NCBI GenBank assembly: GCA_022606135.1
Contig: JABYQN010000012.1
Span: 620,001 to 684,000, forward strand
Reading direction: 5' to 3'
DNA: 64,000 nucleotides
DNA from: Fomes fomentarius
Lineage: Eukaryota > Basidiomycota > Agaricomycetes > Polyporales > Polyporaceae
Part shown: positions 25,301-35,559 of the stretch, one piece after another
Numbering within the stretch: the first letter of the stretch is position 1
Layout of the letters: the number at the start of each line of letters is the position of its first letter
The notes under the pieces: model-generated
What the model was told of the DNA's origin: nothing
Databases searched by the model: none
What the model saw: the letters and a program-made list of their open reading frames with translations, nothing else
Translations under genes and position numbers: made by a program

Positions 25301-27573
25301 AGGCCGCATTTGTCAATAATGACCGCGAAGGTAGGTGAAGGTTAGATTTGGCAGGTACGGTGAACTGGGTGGAGCAGAATCCTAGTAGCGGGTGCCTAGG
25401 TTGGACGGAGAGATGTCGGGTGCATTGATAGCCATGGATGCATGGAGATCCTCGTTCGACTCGGATACCTCCCGTTGGCATGGACGTCGGACACGTCCGA
25501 GCGGTCACGATCCTTCGGTCAACCGTACTGCCCGTTCGACCGACTGCGCCAAGACAGAGACGGCGGCAGATGCCCTCCTGACGGAGTCAAGACCGACGCA
25601 TGCAGAAGAATCGGCGCTCATAAGCTGTCAATGGTGAGGGGTACTGGTACTAGCATGGCGGGTGAGTAAACTCGGAAGTTGTAGTGAGCCCCGGGAGCAC
25701 TAGAACCTCTTTCTCTTCTTGAATGCATGGTGAGGGCAGTCAGGGGATGGCATGGGACCCGACGCTGCGAGGTCTGCCTGCAGGTACGCTAGACGTTGGC
25801 GGATACTAAGCTGTTGCCATTCGTTGTCGTAGCGCCGGCACCCTGAAATCAAAATATCAGTACCTACCCAACGTACTTGTGTAGGCTCCTGCAGTGTGTA
25901 TCCGAATTCATTACCTCGTATACCTCGCCACTCGAACCGTCACCGTGAAATTAAAGCGATAGTATGGAGGGCGAAAAGGGTCGTGATGAGACATGCGGGG
26001 ATTGATGACAGCAGCTTGAGCTGAAGATGAACGCCGTGAGGAGTAGCATGCTATCAGTCAAGAGGAACAGTATCCCGACGAGCACAGACGGAATGGTCCC
26101 CTCAGCGTGATTGAGAAAAGCACCAGCATGTCACTCACAAGAACAACACCAAAGTAATCTGGAGGAATCCTTACAGTGGCCAATTGCGCAAGCGATAGTA
26201 CTGACGGAGGTGCGCGTGAACCTGTCGGCGGTTACCAGGCAGGGTCGTGTTGTACTCGCGGAGCTACTATTTGGTCGTGATTCCAACCGAGGCAGCGTAA
26301 GGGGTGAAGGTTGAACTGTAGAACCATAGAGCTTTCAGCCACTCCTGCCTAAAATGTGGAGGACGCGGCTCCAGCATATCTACGAGCCTTGAGGCGGACG
26401 GCTGGTCACAATCGAAGAGGCAAGAGTAAGTCACGTACGTGAACGAGGAGTGTATTGATCTCGCTCTTCCAACTAACGTTTGACCTGTACATATTCCAAT
26501 CCCAAGCGTTCTTCCAATTCTTCCGTGAGTTCATCTTGACCCTCCTTCAAACACACCTACAGTTGCGATCGAATCAGTTTACTGTGTCTCCTACGCGAAA
26601 ACGCTTGATAGTCAAGGGGTATTTAAGGTTTGCATTGAACGTAATCACATAGCTAAACATACATATTCAATTACACATCCCAACGAGATCCAACTCGACT
26701 GTTGTTGAACGAGCAAGAAACCGGCGTCGACGTATCAGAAAGAAGGATGACCCACAAAGAGACTGCTTGAAGGATGATCATTGGGGGAAAACCTTAAGAT
26801 CTGTTAGAGGCAACGACGATGTCAGATATTCTCCGAAAGCGATGGCTCGCCCTAGGGGAAACCAAAAGGTTTTCGAATTTAATGCTTCCTAATGCTGAGC
26901 TGCGAGGAGAGTCATGCCACTTGTTTTCCTTACATGACAAAAGTGCTCTCAAAAAGCCGGATGAGCGGAAAATTGCTTCATGCCTTTTTCAAGGCAGAGG
27001 CAGACGGATGGCCGAACCTTGAGCAGTCAACCAAGACGAATATGAGCTGGGTTGTGATGCTATTGGGGCAACTTTGAGATCCAAAGATCCTAGATGGAGA
27101 CAGACCTAAGAACAGAGGGCCGCCCACCGAAAAATCCAAGATGCATGACGTGGCAGACCGCCTGCGCGAGGCAAAAAGTTAGCATAATGTACATGCATCG
27201 ATAGGTGACATGAAGAGAATATCAGGATCCTCAAGCGTATATAGAGGACCAGGGTATTGTGTCGTCTCGGAAGATCCGACTGGTGCACAGCAAGAAATCA
27301 TCACGAAAAAACGAACATGGAAATGTACTCACCACCTTCATGTCATAGTTATCTTCGAGGTCAACAAAAGTGCGTGGAAGAGTGGATTTGCGCTGTTGTC
27401 GCACTTGGCTAGGAAATGGTTTGAGGCAGAGTAGGAGAAGCAGGTGAGATCCAATTTCACCGTTTTGGCGCGAGTGTTGCAGGCTTTCCCGCGCCCGTCT
27501 CTGGGCCACATCCATCCTCCCAGCCTCTATCTTACCCATCCGCTCTCCCGTCACATCACAACATCCAACTACC
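22348..27573. other. Large gene-poor region
   Basis: 5.2 kb with no gene I can support. 22348-23200 is CT-rich on the plus strand and probably includes the 3' UTR of the regulator. Around 23103-23190 there are small palindromic strings (GTACGTATACGTATAGTACGTACT) and CCTTAG repeats. At 23741-23762 a short GGACTTC duplication occurs. The remaining sequence has only short open frames. No transposon ends, tRNA or rRNA were recognised. Confidence 0.45.
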
Positions 27574-28229
27574 ATGTCGTCTCGATCAAAGCGTCGCGCA
27601 GAGCCCGAGCAGGACAAGAAGAAGACGAAAAAGTAACGTCGCTCTACCTTCATGTGCGCGATGACGGTCACAAACGAGTTCCGACGTGGCGCGCCGCGGC
27701 CCCGCATCAACTGAACATTCGCTCGACTTGTAATTGGACGTGAAGGGCAAAGCGCGACGAGGAGGAGGAGGACGATGACTTCGAAGCGAGTGACTCGGAC
27801 GAGGGGGTGGAAAATGGTACGCACAGTCTATGTACGCCGGTGGCAATCGCACGGTATCTTACTGACGGTGGTGGCGGAACAGATGAACTCGAGGCACTGA
27901 GTACGGAGAACATCATCACGACCGGCCGCCGGACGCGCGGCATTCGGATTGACTACACTAAGGTCAAGGGGTTCGACGACGAGGATGACGACGACGAGGA
28001 AGAGGAGAAGCCCAAAAAGAAGAAATCTAGCGCGAGCGCGAGCAAGAGTAAGGCGAAGCCGTCGAGCTCGAGTTCGTCCAAGAAGAAGGCTCCCGCCTCT
28101 CCCCCGAAGCCCGCAAAGAAAGCTCAAAAGCGTGTCGAGTCGGACGAAGAGGAGGAGGCGGAGGAGAGCGGTAAGAGCGACGACGACCACGACGAAGAAG
28201 AGGAGGCGGATGAAGACGAAGATGATTGA
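27574..28229 (+). CDS. CHZ1: CHZ1-type histone H2A.Z-H2B chaperone
   Basis: A small nuclear chaperone that binds H2A.Z-H2B dimers and delivers them for exchange by the SWR1 complex. Three exons (27574-27632, 27746-27816, 27883-28229) give 158 aa. The first exon is a basic stretch (SKRRAEPEQDKKKTKK); the second begins an acidic patch. The CHZ motif follows directly: STENIITTGRRTRGIRIDY, where the invariant GRRTRG core is intact. The rest alternates Lys/Ser-rich and Asp/Glu-rich blocks and ends in a long acidic tail, as expected of a histone chaperone. Start ATG in good context (CTACCATGTC). It is convergent with the acyl-CoA oxidase, with only 146 bp between stop codons. Identification rests on the CHZ motif, small size and charge pattern. 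Confidence 0.9.
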
Positions 28230-28375
28230 ACTTTGTGTTTGTGTTTTCGAGAACGCGTGTATGCTTGTTGGTATGTGCGTGGCGTTATCTGATGATAGTA
28301 CATGCGGCTAAGATGCAGCAGATGTATAATACATGGTACATTGTAGGATCCAGACTCTTGCGGCACATACCGCCC

Positions 28376-31083
28376 TCACAATTTAGACCGCGAGGCAAGA
28401 CGCTGTCCGCGTTCAAGTACAGGCTTGATGTACTTCTATAAGGCATATACTCAGCGCCGCTGCGCAAGTGCACCGACGAGATACGCACCTCGTAACCTTC
28501 GGTCACCTCTGTCGCGTTCAGAGGCTCCAATCGTGTCCTCTTCCATAAGCTTTCGTATGCGTTCCCGTCGTACACGCCGAGCGCACTGGCATACATCGAT
28601 TCAGCCGTGTTCACGTTTACTGACACTGGCAAGAGCGACTAACCTGTCAAGCTCCCAGTCTGTGAAACCAAACCCATCCGATAGCCCAATCGCCTCCGGG
28701 AGCAACTCCTCGCAAACCTTCTTGATCGCGACACGCAACCCCCTAGTCGCATCTCCTCTCTCCGGCGAACCCAGCAAACCAAAGGACAGAACGTCGACCA
28801 GGCCGCTCTCCACGGCTGTCAAGAGGTGCTGGCATATCATCATTCCAGTCAGCTTGTACACAATGAATTGGACGGAGTGCGTGACGTACCAGTGTATAGA
28901 GCTTGCGGAGAATCGCTGCATCCTTCTTGCCAAGGTCCGCTCCAAGCGCATCGATGATCTTACCAACTTGCCCTGCGACAAACGCATCGGTCACTGCGCG
29001 CGACACACGCTGGTCCATGCTCGCATCGGGGTCGCTCAGCCGATCCGCGCGTTCCTGCACGACCCGCGCCGCACGCTGCTCGAGGACGGTGATAGACGTC
29101 TGCGGGTCGTCCCAAGCGAGGGGCGAAGATGGGTTAATTGGAGGAGGGCCAGCGAGATGCCGGAGGTAGCTTGTCGAAGGCGTGAGGTCGGACGTCGAGC
29201 GCGTCTTCTTCACGACGAGTGCTTCGAACGCCTTCAGTGCCGCGCGGACCACTTGCTGGTCAAGCACGAAGTTGTCGCCCTCATACCTATTAGGTATATA
29301 TGTATACTCGTCAAAGCACACCGCTGAAGAGGGGTAGGGGCTTACGTCGCAGCAGGCAGATAGTCGGCATACAAACGACCAACGCCTGCAAAGTCGCTGA
29401 ACCCGTGCCCGCCCATCGACCGGCGCGCAGTCTCGATGTCCTGAATCGCGGTTGCACTGACGAGGACTTTCAGCCCGCTCGTCGTCGCGTGCATCTCCGC
29501 GAGGAGCGAAGTGTCGCCTGAGGTGAGGCGATTCGTCATCTCGCTGAAGGCCGTTATCTACATTCGACAGTGAATAGCGGTTAGTCAAAATGTGAACTGG
29601 TGACGCGTGGAAGTGTGTGCTAGAGAGAGTGCGACGTACGAGGTTACGACCGAGGATGACAAAGACGTATGCGTGTGCGAGGACGGGGAGGAGGCGGTAA
29701 TAGACTGAGGGGTAGGTTATGACTTGTCGTTCGAGGCCGTCGGGGCCCTTGGCACCCTGCCGCCGGACGGTTGTGTATCGAATTGCGATCGTAGCAGCTG
29801 TTATTGAGATCAACTTGGTTGGATTTGACAACATTACACAGAGAAGCTCGCGTACGTTTAGCAATCTGCCAGCCTGCTGAGCTCACCATGCTGAGATAGG
29901 GTCAGCGTGCCGGAGCTTGGTCGAGAGGCTCAGAACTCACGTTGAGCGGATGTATAGCATCTGCAACATGAGCGTATGCAGCGTCAGCTATGGACGCGAC
30001 GGTGACTAAATCCGCCGCACTCACCCCACCATAGCTCAGCTTCGCATGGGGAGGTTGCACATACTGTCCCTCAGGCGTAACCGAGGCGAACGCCGACAAC
30101 ATATGCTCCCTCGGGATCCTGACATGGTCGAACCGCGCATACCCATTATCCACGGCACTGTACCCGCCATTCGCCTTGGGCCCAATATCCCCGATGGTGA
30201 TCCCAGGCAAGGCTTTATGGTCCTCCAGGGAGCGCAGCTGCACGAAGAACAAGTGGGGCCCGGCGTCCTTGCCCGAGGGAAGAATGAGACGGGCCTGCAC
30301 GACGCCGTGGGTGGCGGTCTTGCCGAGTGCGCCGATCCACCATTTCGTGCTCGTCAGCGTCGGGGAGTGGATCTCGAACTCGCGTGAGGAGGGAATATAG
30401 GTCGCAGTTGTCTCGAGCGAGGCGACGTTCGTGCCGTGTCCGAGCTCGGTTTGCAGATAGCAGCTTGGTGATTCGGGATCATCAGTGTGGTTGATTGGAG
30501 GAAGAGAGGACGTGCGTTACCCGATAATGCCGCGATGCGCCATGAGATCGGTGTACTTTTGCTTCAGCTCGGGAGAGCCCTGGGTCCGTATCACGGGCTC
30601 AAACGCTACAGTAAGTTCGGGAATGTCAGTGACAGTAGTCTGTGCAGAACGGCAGATACGTACCAACAGCATGTAAAGAGTCCGGAACAGGTTCGTCCAC
30701 AAGCTTGAAGGCGATAGTAGCTTCTTCCGTCGACCACTGATGCACCTCTTTCAGCTCATGGAGTCTGTTTGTGATGGCTAGCGCGCGGTGGTACATCTGT
30801 GTGCGCGTGAGGAATGATCTATGGGCCCGTTGTCAATAACCATGGAGTGTACAGTTGCCGAATCATCGACTGCACCTGCAAGACTTGTCGAAGACTGGAT
30901 CCTTGGACAGCAGGGACGCGATGCGCTGTCTCGCATGCCATTCCCTCTGACCTGCAAGTTGAAAGTTTAAGTTGAAGTGGGTTGAGAGCGCACACCGACA
31001 TATTAAGCCAATCCCGACGTACCCCACAGGAAAGTGTGTAAGCTGTCTGTGTCCACACTAGACCGTTGTCGCGCCTGTTTCAT
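28376..31083 (-). CDS. POX1: Peroxisomal acyl-CoA oxidase
   Basis: Catalyses the first step of peroxisomal beta-oxidation, oxidising acyl-CoA to trans-2-enoyl-CoA and reducing O2 to H2O2, with FAD. The N terminus reads from ATG 31083 (MKQARQRSSVDTDS), spliced to QREWHARQRIASLLSKDPVF. The FAD/substrate region shows the signature TELGHGTNV, then KWWIGALGKTATHGVV and PREHMLSAFA. The C-terminal oxidase half has the motif GGHGFSDFAGVGRL and YEGDN, whose Glu is the likely catalytic base. The last exon (28435-28376) is joined across a 53-nt intron (28488-28436) and encodes KYIKPVLERGQRLASRSKL, a perfect PTS1. Without that splice the frame shifts and the signal is lost. The protein is about 690 aa, typical of the family. 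The promoter region is shared with the divergent U6 gene, about 250 bp away. Confidence 0.95.
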
Positions 31084-31296
31084 GTCTGCTACATTGTGAT
31101 TGTCGTCCGTCATTGCGTTCGACTATCTCGCACTCTTCAAGCTCGTCCCCCTGATGGTGGGAGGAGAAGTACTAGCAGTAGTAGTAGTAACACAACCCCA
31201 CGGATGCCAAGGTCCGAAGTCAATACCACCGGCCTCCTCCCAGTCCGGTCACCGGAACAAGCGCACAATACCCGCAAGCTCACTGAATCACACGGT

Positions 31297-31301
31297 TATA
31301 G
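31297..31301 (+). promoter_or_regulatory. TATA element of the U6 gene
   Basis: The string GGTTATAGC places a TATA core about 30-34 bp upstream of the U6 start, the position expected for a type 3 or hybrid RNA polymerase III promoter in fungi. Inferred from position and composition only. Confidence 0.5.
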
Positions 31302-31330
31302 CAATTGCATCTTTGGACTTGTTCTTATTA

Positions 31331-31356
31331 GTGTCCCCCTCGGGGTGACATACGAA

Positions 31357-31387
<31 letters not shown>

Positions 31388-31454
31388 GGCCCCTGCACAA
31401 GGATGACACGCTTTCCCGGAGTGGTAGACCTACGGGTCTCAATATTTATGTTTT
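31331..31454 (+). ncRNA. SNR6: U6 spliceosomal snRNA
   Basis: The catalytic RNA of the spliceosome. The diagnostic core is present: AAATTGGAACGATACAGAG, AAGATTAGCATGGCC and CAAGGATGACACGC, including the ACAGAG box that pairs with the 5' splice site and the AGC triad. The 5' end GTGTCCCCCTCGGGGTGACA folds into the expected capped stem-loop but differs in sequence from the usual GTGCTCGCTTCGGCAGCAC. After GACACGC the sequence departs from the human/yeast 3' part and contains a perfect small hairpin (AGACC-TACG-GGTCT, 31426-31439). A TTTT run at 31451-31454 is the probable polymerase III terminator. An intron or alternative 3' end is possible. The core assignment is firm; the 3' boundary is approximate. 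Confidence 0.93.
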
Positions 31455-31473
31455 GTTGACCTTCCATTTTCTA

Positions 31474-31501
31474 TGCAATCTGCAATCTGCAATCTGCAAT
31501 C
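31474..31501. repeat. Four tandem copies of TGCAATC
   Basis: A perfect 7-bp tandem repeat, four units, starting 20 bp after the U6 T-run. Probably a simple slippage repeat. Confidence 0.85.
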
Positions 31502-32058
31502 ATCTGTCCTGGGCTTACGATGTCATTGGGTTGACTTTGTTTTACTGCCGCAGAGACAGTCATGTCACTTCTCTCAGCCGCATGTGAGAAGTATTACTGA
31601 GTGGCGCTTAGGTGATTCTCCAATCATGGCGTTGACCTATTCACAACACACTTGAGCCTCTAATAGATGGAGTTACTCAAAAGGTGGACGAAGGATACGA
31701 TGAAGATGATAATACATTGCGGTGTCTCCCCGCCCTGAGACAAGGACCGAACAGGCTACGTAAGAGTCATCAGGGTTGTCCCGTTGTTCGTCCAGTCCGC
31801 GCCGTTCCTCTCCTACTCGCACAGACCGTGGAACACGCACAACACACAACGACCTCGCACTGTCCAATCCGAGAGCAGGAAGTAAGCGTTTTTATTAGGT
31901 TAGTACTACTTATCCCGACGGACGGGTTCGGGAGGGGCTGAAGCTGATTGGAACGTAGCAACGTGCCTACAGCACAAGTACCACACTTGCTAGAGGTAGA
32001 AAAACAAAGCCAGAGATTTATCCGAGCCTCCGAGGTTGTGTTTTTCGGCCCAGGTTGC
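31502..32058. other. Spacer between U6 and the minisatellite
   Basis: Nothing recognised. Short open frames only, no RNA fold or family motif identified. Confidence 0.4.
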
Positions 32059-32148
32059 AGAAACAGAGGAGAACCTGGATCGAGGAGCAGAAACAGAGGA
32101 GAACCTGGATCGAGGAGCAGAAACAGAGGAGAACCTGGATCGAGGAGT
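32059..32148. repeat. 30-bp minisatellite, three units
   Basis: Three head-to-tail copies of a 30-bp unit beginning AGAAACAGAGGAGAACCTGG. The first two are identical; the third differs only at its last base. The unit is a multiple of three, so the frame AETEENLDRG repeats three times, but no start, intron or flanking homology supports a protein. Confidence 0.95.
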
Positions 32149-32843
32149 CGAGGACGGGTTGCCACTGTGGCACACTGTAAGTATCATTATCTCGAAGGAC
32201 ATGGTGCCGCAAATAAGTGACAGGGCATTGTCGTACAGTAGAGCTTGAGGACTGCTGTGAGGTTCCTGTTTGACATACTACCGGAGATTCTTGAGAGGGC
32301 TGAAGAGGAAGAGGTGGCCCTCAGTAAACGCTACTGGTAGTAGTAGTAGCTGATCATGAGCACTGTACTTATATTAGGTTAGGTTTTGCTTAGTCAGCGT
32401 ACTTCCTCTTCGGTGTCACTACCAAATCACTTGGCCCTCCCGTCCATCCGGCAGTCGCGCCGCCTCGACCACCGTGACCCAGGCTCGATTGTCGTGACGC
32501 GCAGCCGTAATGTTGAGCCCGGACATCCGCTGTATTGGAGGCTCAGCATTATCATATCCGTGCGTAGCGTCTACATTAGTGATATCGTTCAAGTTTGATT
32601 TTCACTCTCTCTTTGATAACATACGAACAGACAGCTGCTTCAAGTTGGCATGAAGTGGGTCTGCTACCCACTAGCAGGGGCAGGAGTTCCGGAGAACAGT
32701 GGGAGTATCAAGATACCGTGGTTCCCACAGACGTCAAGAGCCCACATATGTTGATGCGTCTGGGCGTGTACCTCCATTTGGGAGGGGCATAAATGAAAAC
32801 TCCAAGTTGACATGAAGCAGGGCAGTCCTTGAGCGCACCCGCC
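32149..32843. other. Region upstream of the catalase gene
   Basis: About 700 bp holding the presumed catalase promoter. A weak TATA-like string (GGCATAAATG) lies about 55 bp before the ATG. A TAG-repeat (GGTAGTAGTAGTAGC, about 32335-32349) is present. No gene was seen. Confidence 0.4.
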
Positions 32844-35559
32844 ATGCTCTCCCCCTTCTTTCGACTGCTCCTCGCCGCGGGTTTTCTGGCCACTTTTGCT
32901 GAGGGATGGCATCCTGGCCAGGATGCCCCGGGCCTTGCTCGCGACACCGCACCGCCCAACCAAGAGGCTGGATTCAACTTCGACATGAACACCGGTATCG
33001 ATGTGCAAGAGAAGACCGCCACGGAGGATGCCAACGAGGTCGAATATACTCTAGACAACGGCTCACCATACCCTCACCCATACGAGTACCAACGCATTGG
33101 CCACAACGGTGAGCTGAGCAGCTCTGGCCGCACCATATCGACACACCTATTTATGGGTTGCACTGTGTCGCAGGGCCTCTCCTTCTCCAAGACACTCACC
33201 TGCTGGAGCTGTTCGGTGCATTCGACCGCGAGCGCATACCCGAACGGGTCGTACATGCGCGTGGAGGTCAGTTTTCTCCTTTATGCCATCCTCGAGAGAA
33301 TTAAATACGAGGAGGAACAGCCGGTGCACATGGCTACTTTGAGGTCACAAACGCAGAGTATGCCAGGAGATACACCATGATGCAAGTGTCAGCTTCTTTG
33401 AGTGCTTATTGCCTCATCCTTTTAACGCCTTACGATGTTCCAGGGACATGCTAAGCGAGAATGGATTAAAGACGCCGATCACGAGTACAGTCTCCTGTTG
33501 TCATTGGTGCAGCAGGATTTGCTAATAACTTGTTTCTCTGACTCGCTCGCAGTCCGATTTAGTACCGTCAGCGGCGAGTCCGGATCAGCTGACCAAGTCC
33601 GTGACACTCGTGGTTTTGCCGTGAAGTATGTGCGTTCGCGTTGAATTGGCCGTATGCCCCAAGCCTTCTCACTGTTTGCTCAGGTTCCGAACACGTAAAG
33701 GCATATTCGACCTGGTCATGAACAGTGAGTGTCCCTCGCCCAAGCGCCTGTGCTAGAAATGATTGATTTGCCCAGATACGCCCGTGTTCTTCATGCGAGA
33801 CCCCACCAAGTTTCCAGACTTTACCCACGTTTGTACCTGAAATACTAGTCTGTCGCCGTTTGTATGAACTAACTACTCCCTCAATAGAGCCAGAAGCGTC
33901 ACCCTGCAAGCCACTTGAGGGACAAGGAGTGCGTTCGACCGTACGCTCGCCGCGTCTGAAACCTAGCCCACTGAAGGAATCTGTTGCCTTCGCTTTGCTT
34001 AGCATGGTCTGGGACTTCCTCAGTTCCAACCCCGAGTCCCTGTACCAAGTCATGCGCGCGTACTCTGACCTCGGTACGCCATATGGCTTCCGCCATTTGC
34101 ATGCTTGGACCGGCCATGCTTACCGGTAAGCATTACGGCATCAACATCTAAGCCTTGGAACGCGCATATACCAATCAGGATGCTCACGCGACGCGGCAGC
34201 TGGGTGAAACAGGACGGAACATGGGTATATGTCAAGCTATTTGCAGAGTCCATGCAAGGCATCAAAAACTTCACCAACGCTGAGGCAGTCACCGTCGCTG
34301 GTCAGTGATCACTCAAGAATGCATTATCAGCGCAGTGTGCTCATTGTGCTCGTCCCAGGCACCAACCCTGACTTTGCGACCCAGGATCTCTGGGAGTCTA
34401 TTCAGAATGGGACATACCCCGGCTGGACTTTGTACGCGCAAGTCTTGAGCCCTCAGGACGCCCAAAACTTCAAATACAACGTACTTGATATCACGAAGTA
34501 CGTTCGGCTGAACGGTATGTTAGTCATAATTGACTGACATTGTGCAGGGACTGGGGCTTCGACGATGTTCCTCCCACTGAGATCGGTAAGTTCTACCTCA
34601 CTCAGAACCCTGTCAAGTGCGTATCCCAAGCTCGATGATTTCCAATACTGTGGTGGCTCACCTACACCATGTAGCCACTTCGCCGAGATAGAGCAAGTCG
34701 CCTTCACGCCTTCGCATGTGGTCGATGGTTGGGCGCCTTCCGCCGATCCTGTCCTCCAAGCCCGCCTCTTCTCTTACCCTGGTGCGCTACTCAACTACTC
34801 TCGACTTCTTGATGCACTGAGCCCTCGATACATACACAGATGCTCACCGCTACCGCTTGGGCGTGAACCATATGGTGGGTCTTTGAATGATTATGTGAAA
34901 TTCCCAAATGGAATTCATTCTCACCTAATCGTGCAGCAAATCCCGGTGAACGCACCAGTGAACCCCGTCGCCAACTTCGAACGCGACGGCGCCATGAACG
35001 TCAACGGCAACCAGGGTGCACGCCCGAACTACTATTCGACCCTCGACAGGATTCAGCTCCCTCCTCGCCCTTACATTGACGAAACGCACCAGCGGTGGAC
35101 TGTGAGTTACAGTGATCGAAGTCCCGTCTGGTTGTCGCTAATATCACACACCCTTGCACCTAGGGCGGAGCGGTCGCTGCGCTCTCCGCGGTGACAGAAA
35201 TCGATTTTGACTGTCCGCGCCGGTTTTGGAACAGTCTGTCTGAGCAGGATCAAAGGAATCTCATCAGGTACGTAAATATCCTCTCATCCCAATCCCGTGG
35301 CCCCATATCTCGTTTCAATTGGAGACCGTCTTACGCTGATACTCGTGTTGCTTCCAGCAACGTCGTCGGACACCTAGGAGGTGCACGCACAGCGAGCGTG
35401 CGCCAACGCATGGCCTCGCTCTTCTACCATGCGAACGCTACGCTGGGCCAGGCTATCGCTGACGGTGTTGGCGTCAAGGTCACGGAGCTTACCTTCCCCG
35501 ACGGCCCTACGTGGTTCAACGTCACCAAGGACACGCAGAACTCCACCGTCAACTACTGA
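32844..35559 (+). CDS. Secreted heme catalase
   Basis: Decomposes H2O2 to water and O2. The ATG at 32844 begins a signal peptide ([21 protein letters not shown]), so export is predicted. Spliced exons give [14 protein letters not shown] with the essential distal His, then GAHGYFEVT, then [20 protein letters not shown]. The Asn of the distal pocket is in FDLVMN-NTPVFF, followed by [20 protein letters not shown]. Later come [15 protein letters not shown] (here partly at an exon end), [12 protein letters not shown] and [17 protein letters not shown], where the Tyr of [14 protein letters not shown] is the proximal heme ligand. The C terminus ([18 protein letters not shown], ending NSTVNY) has no peroxisomal signal. 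More than ten introns; total roughly 530 aa. All catalytic residues are present. The gene is divergent from the H2O2-producing acyl-CoA oxidase, with the U6 gene between them. Confidence 0.93.
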
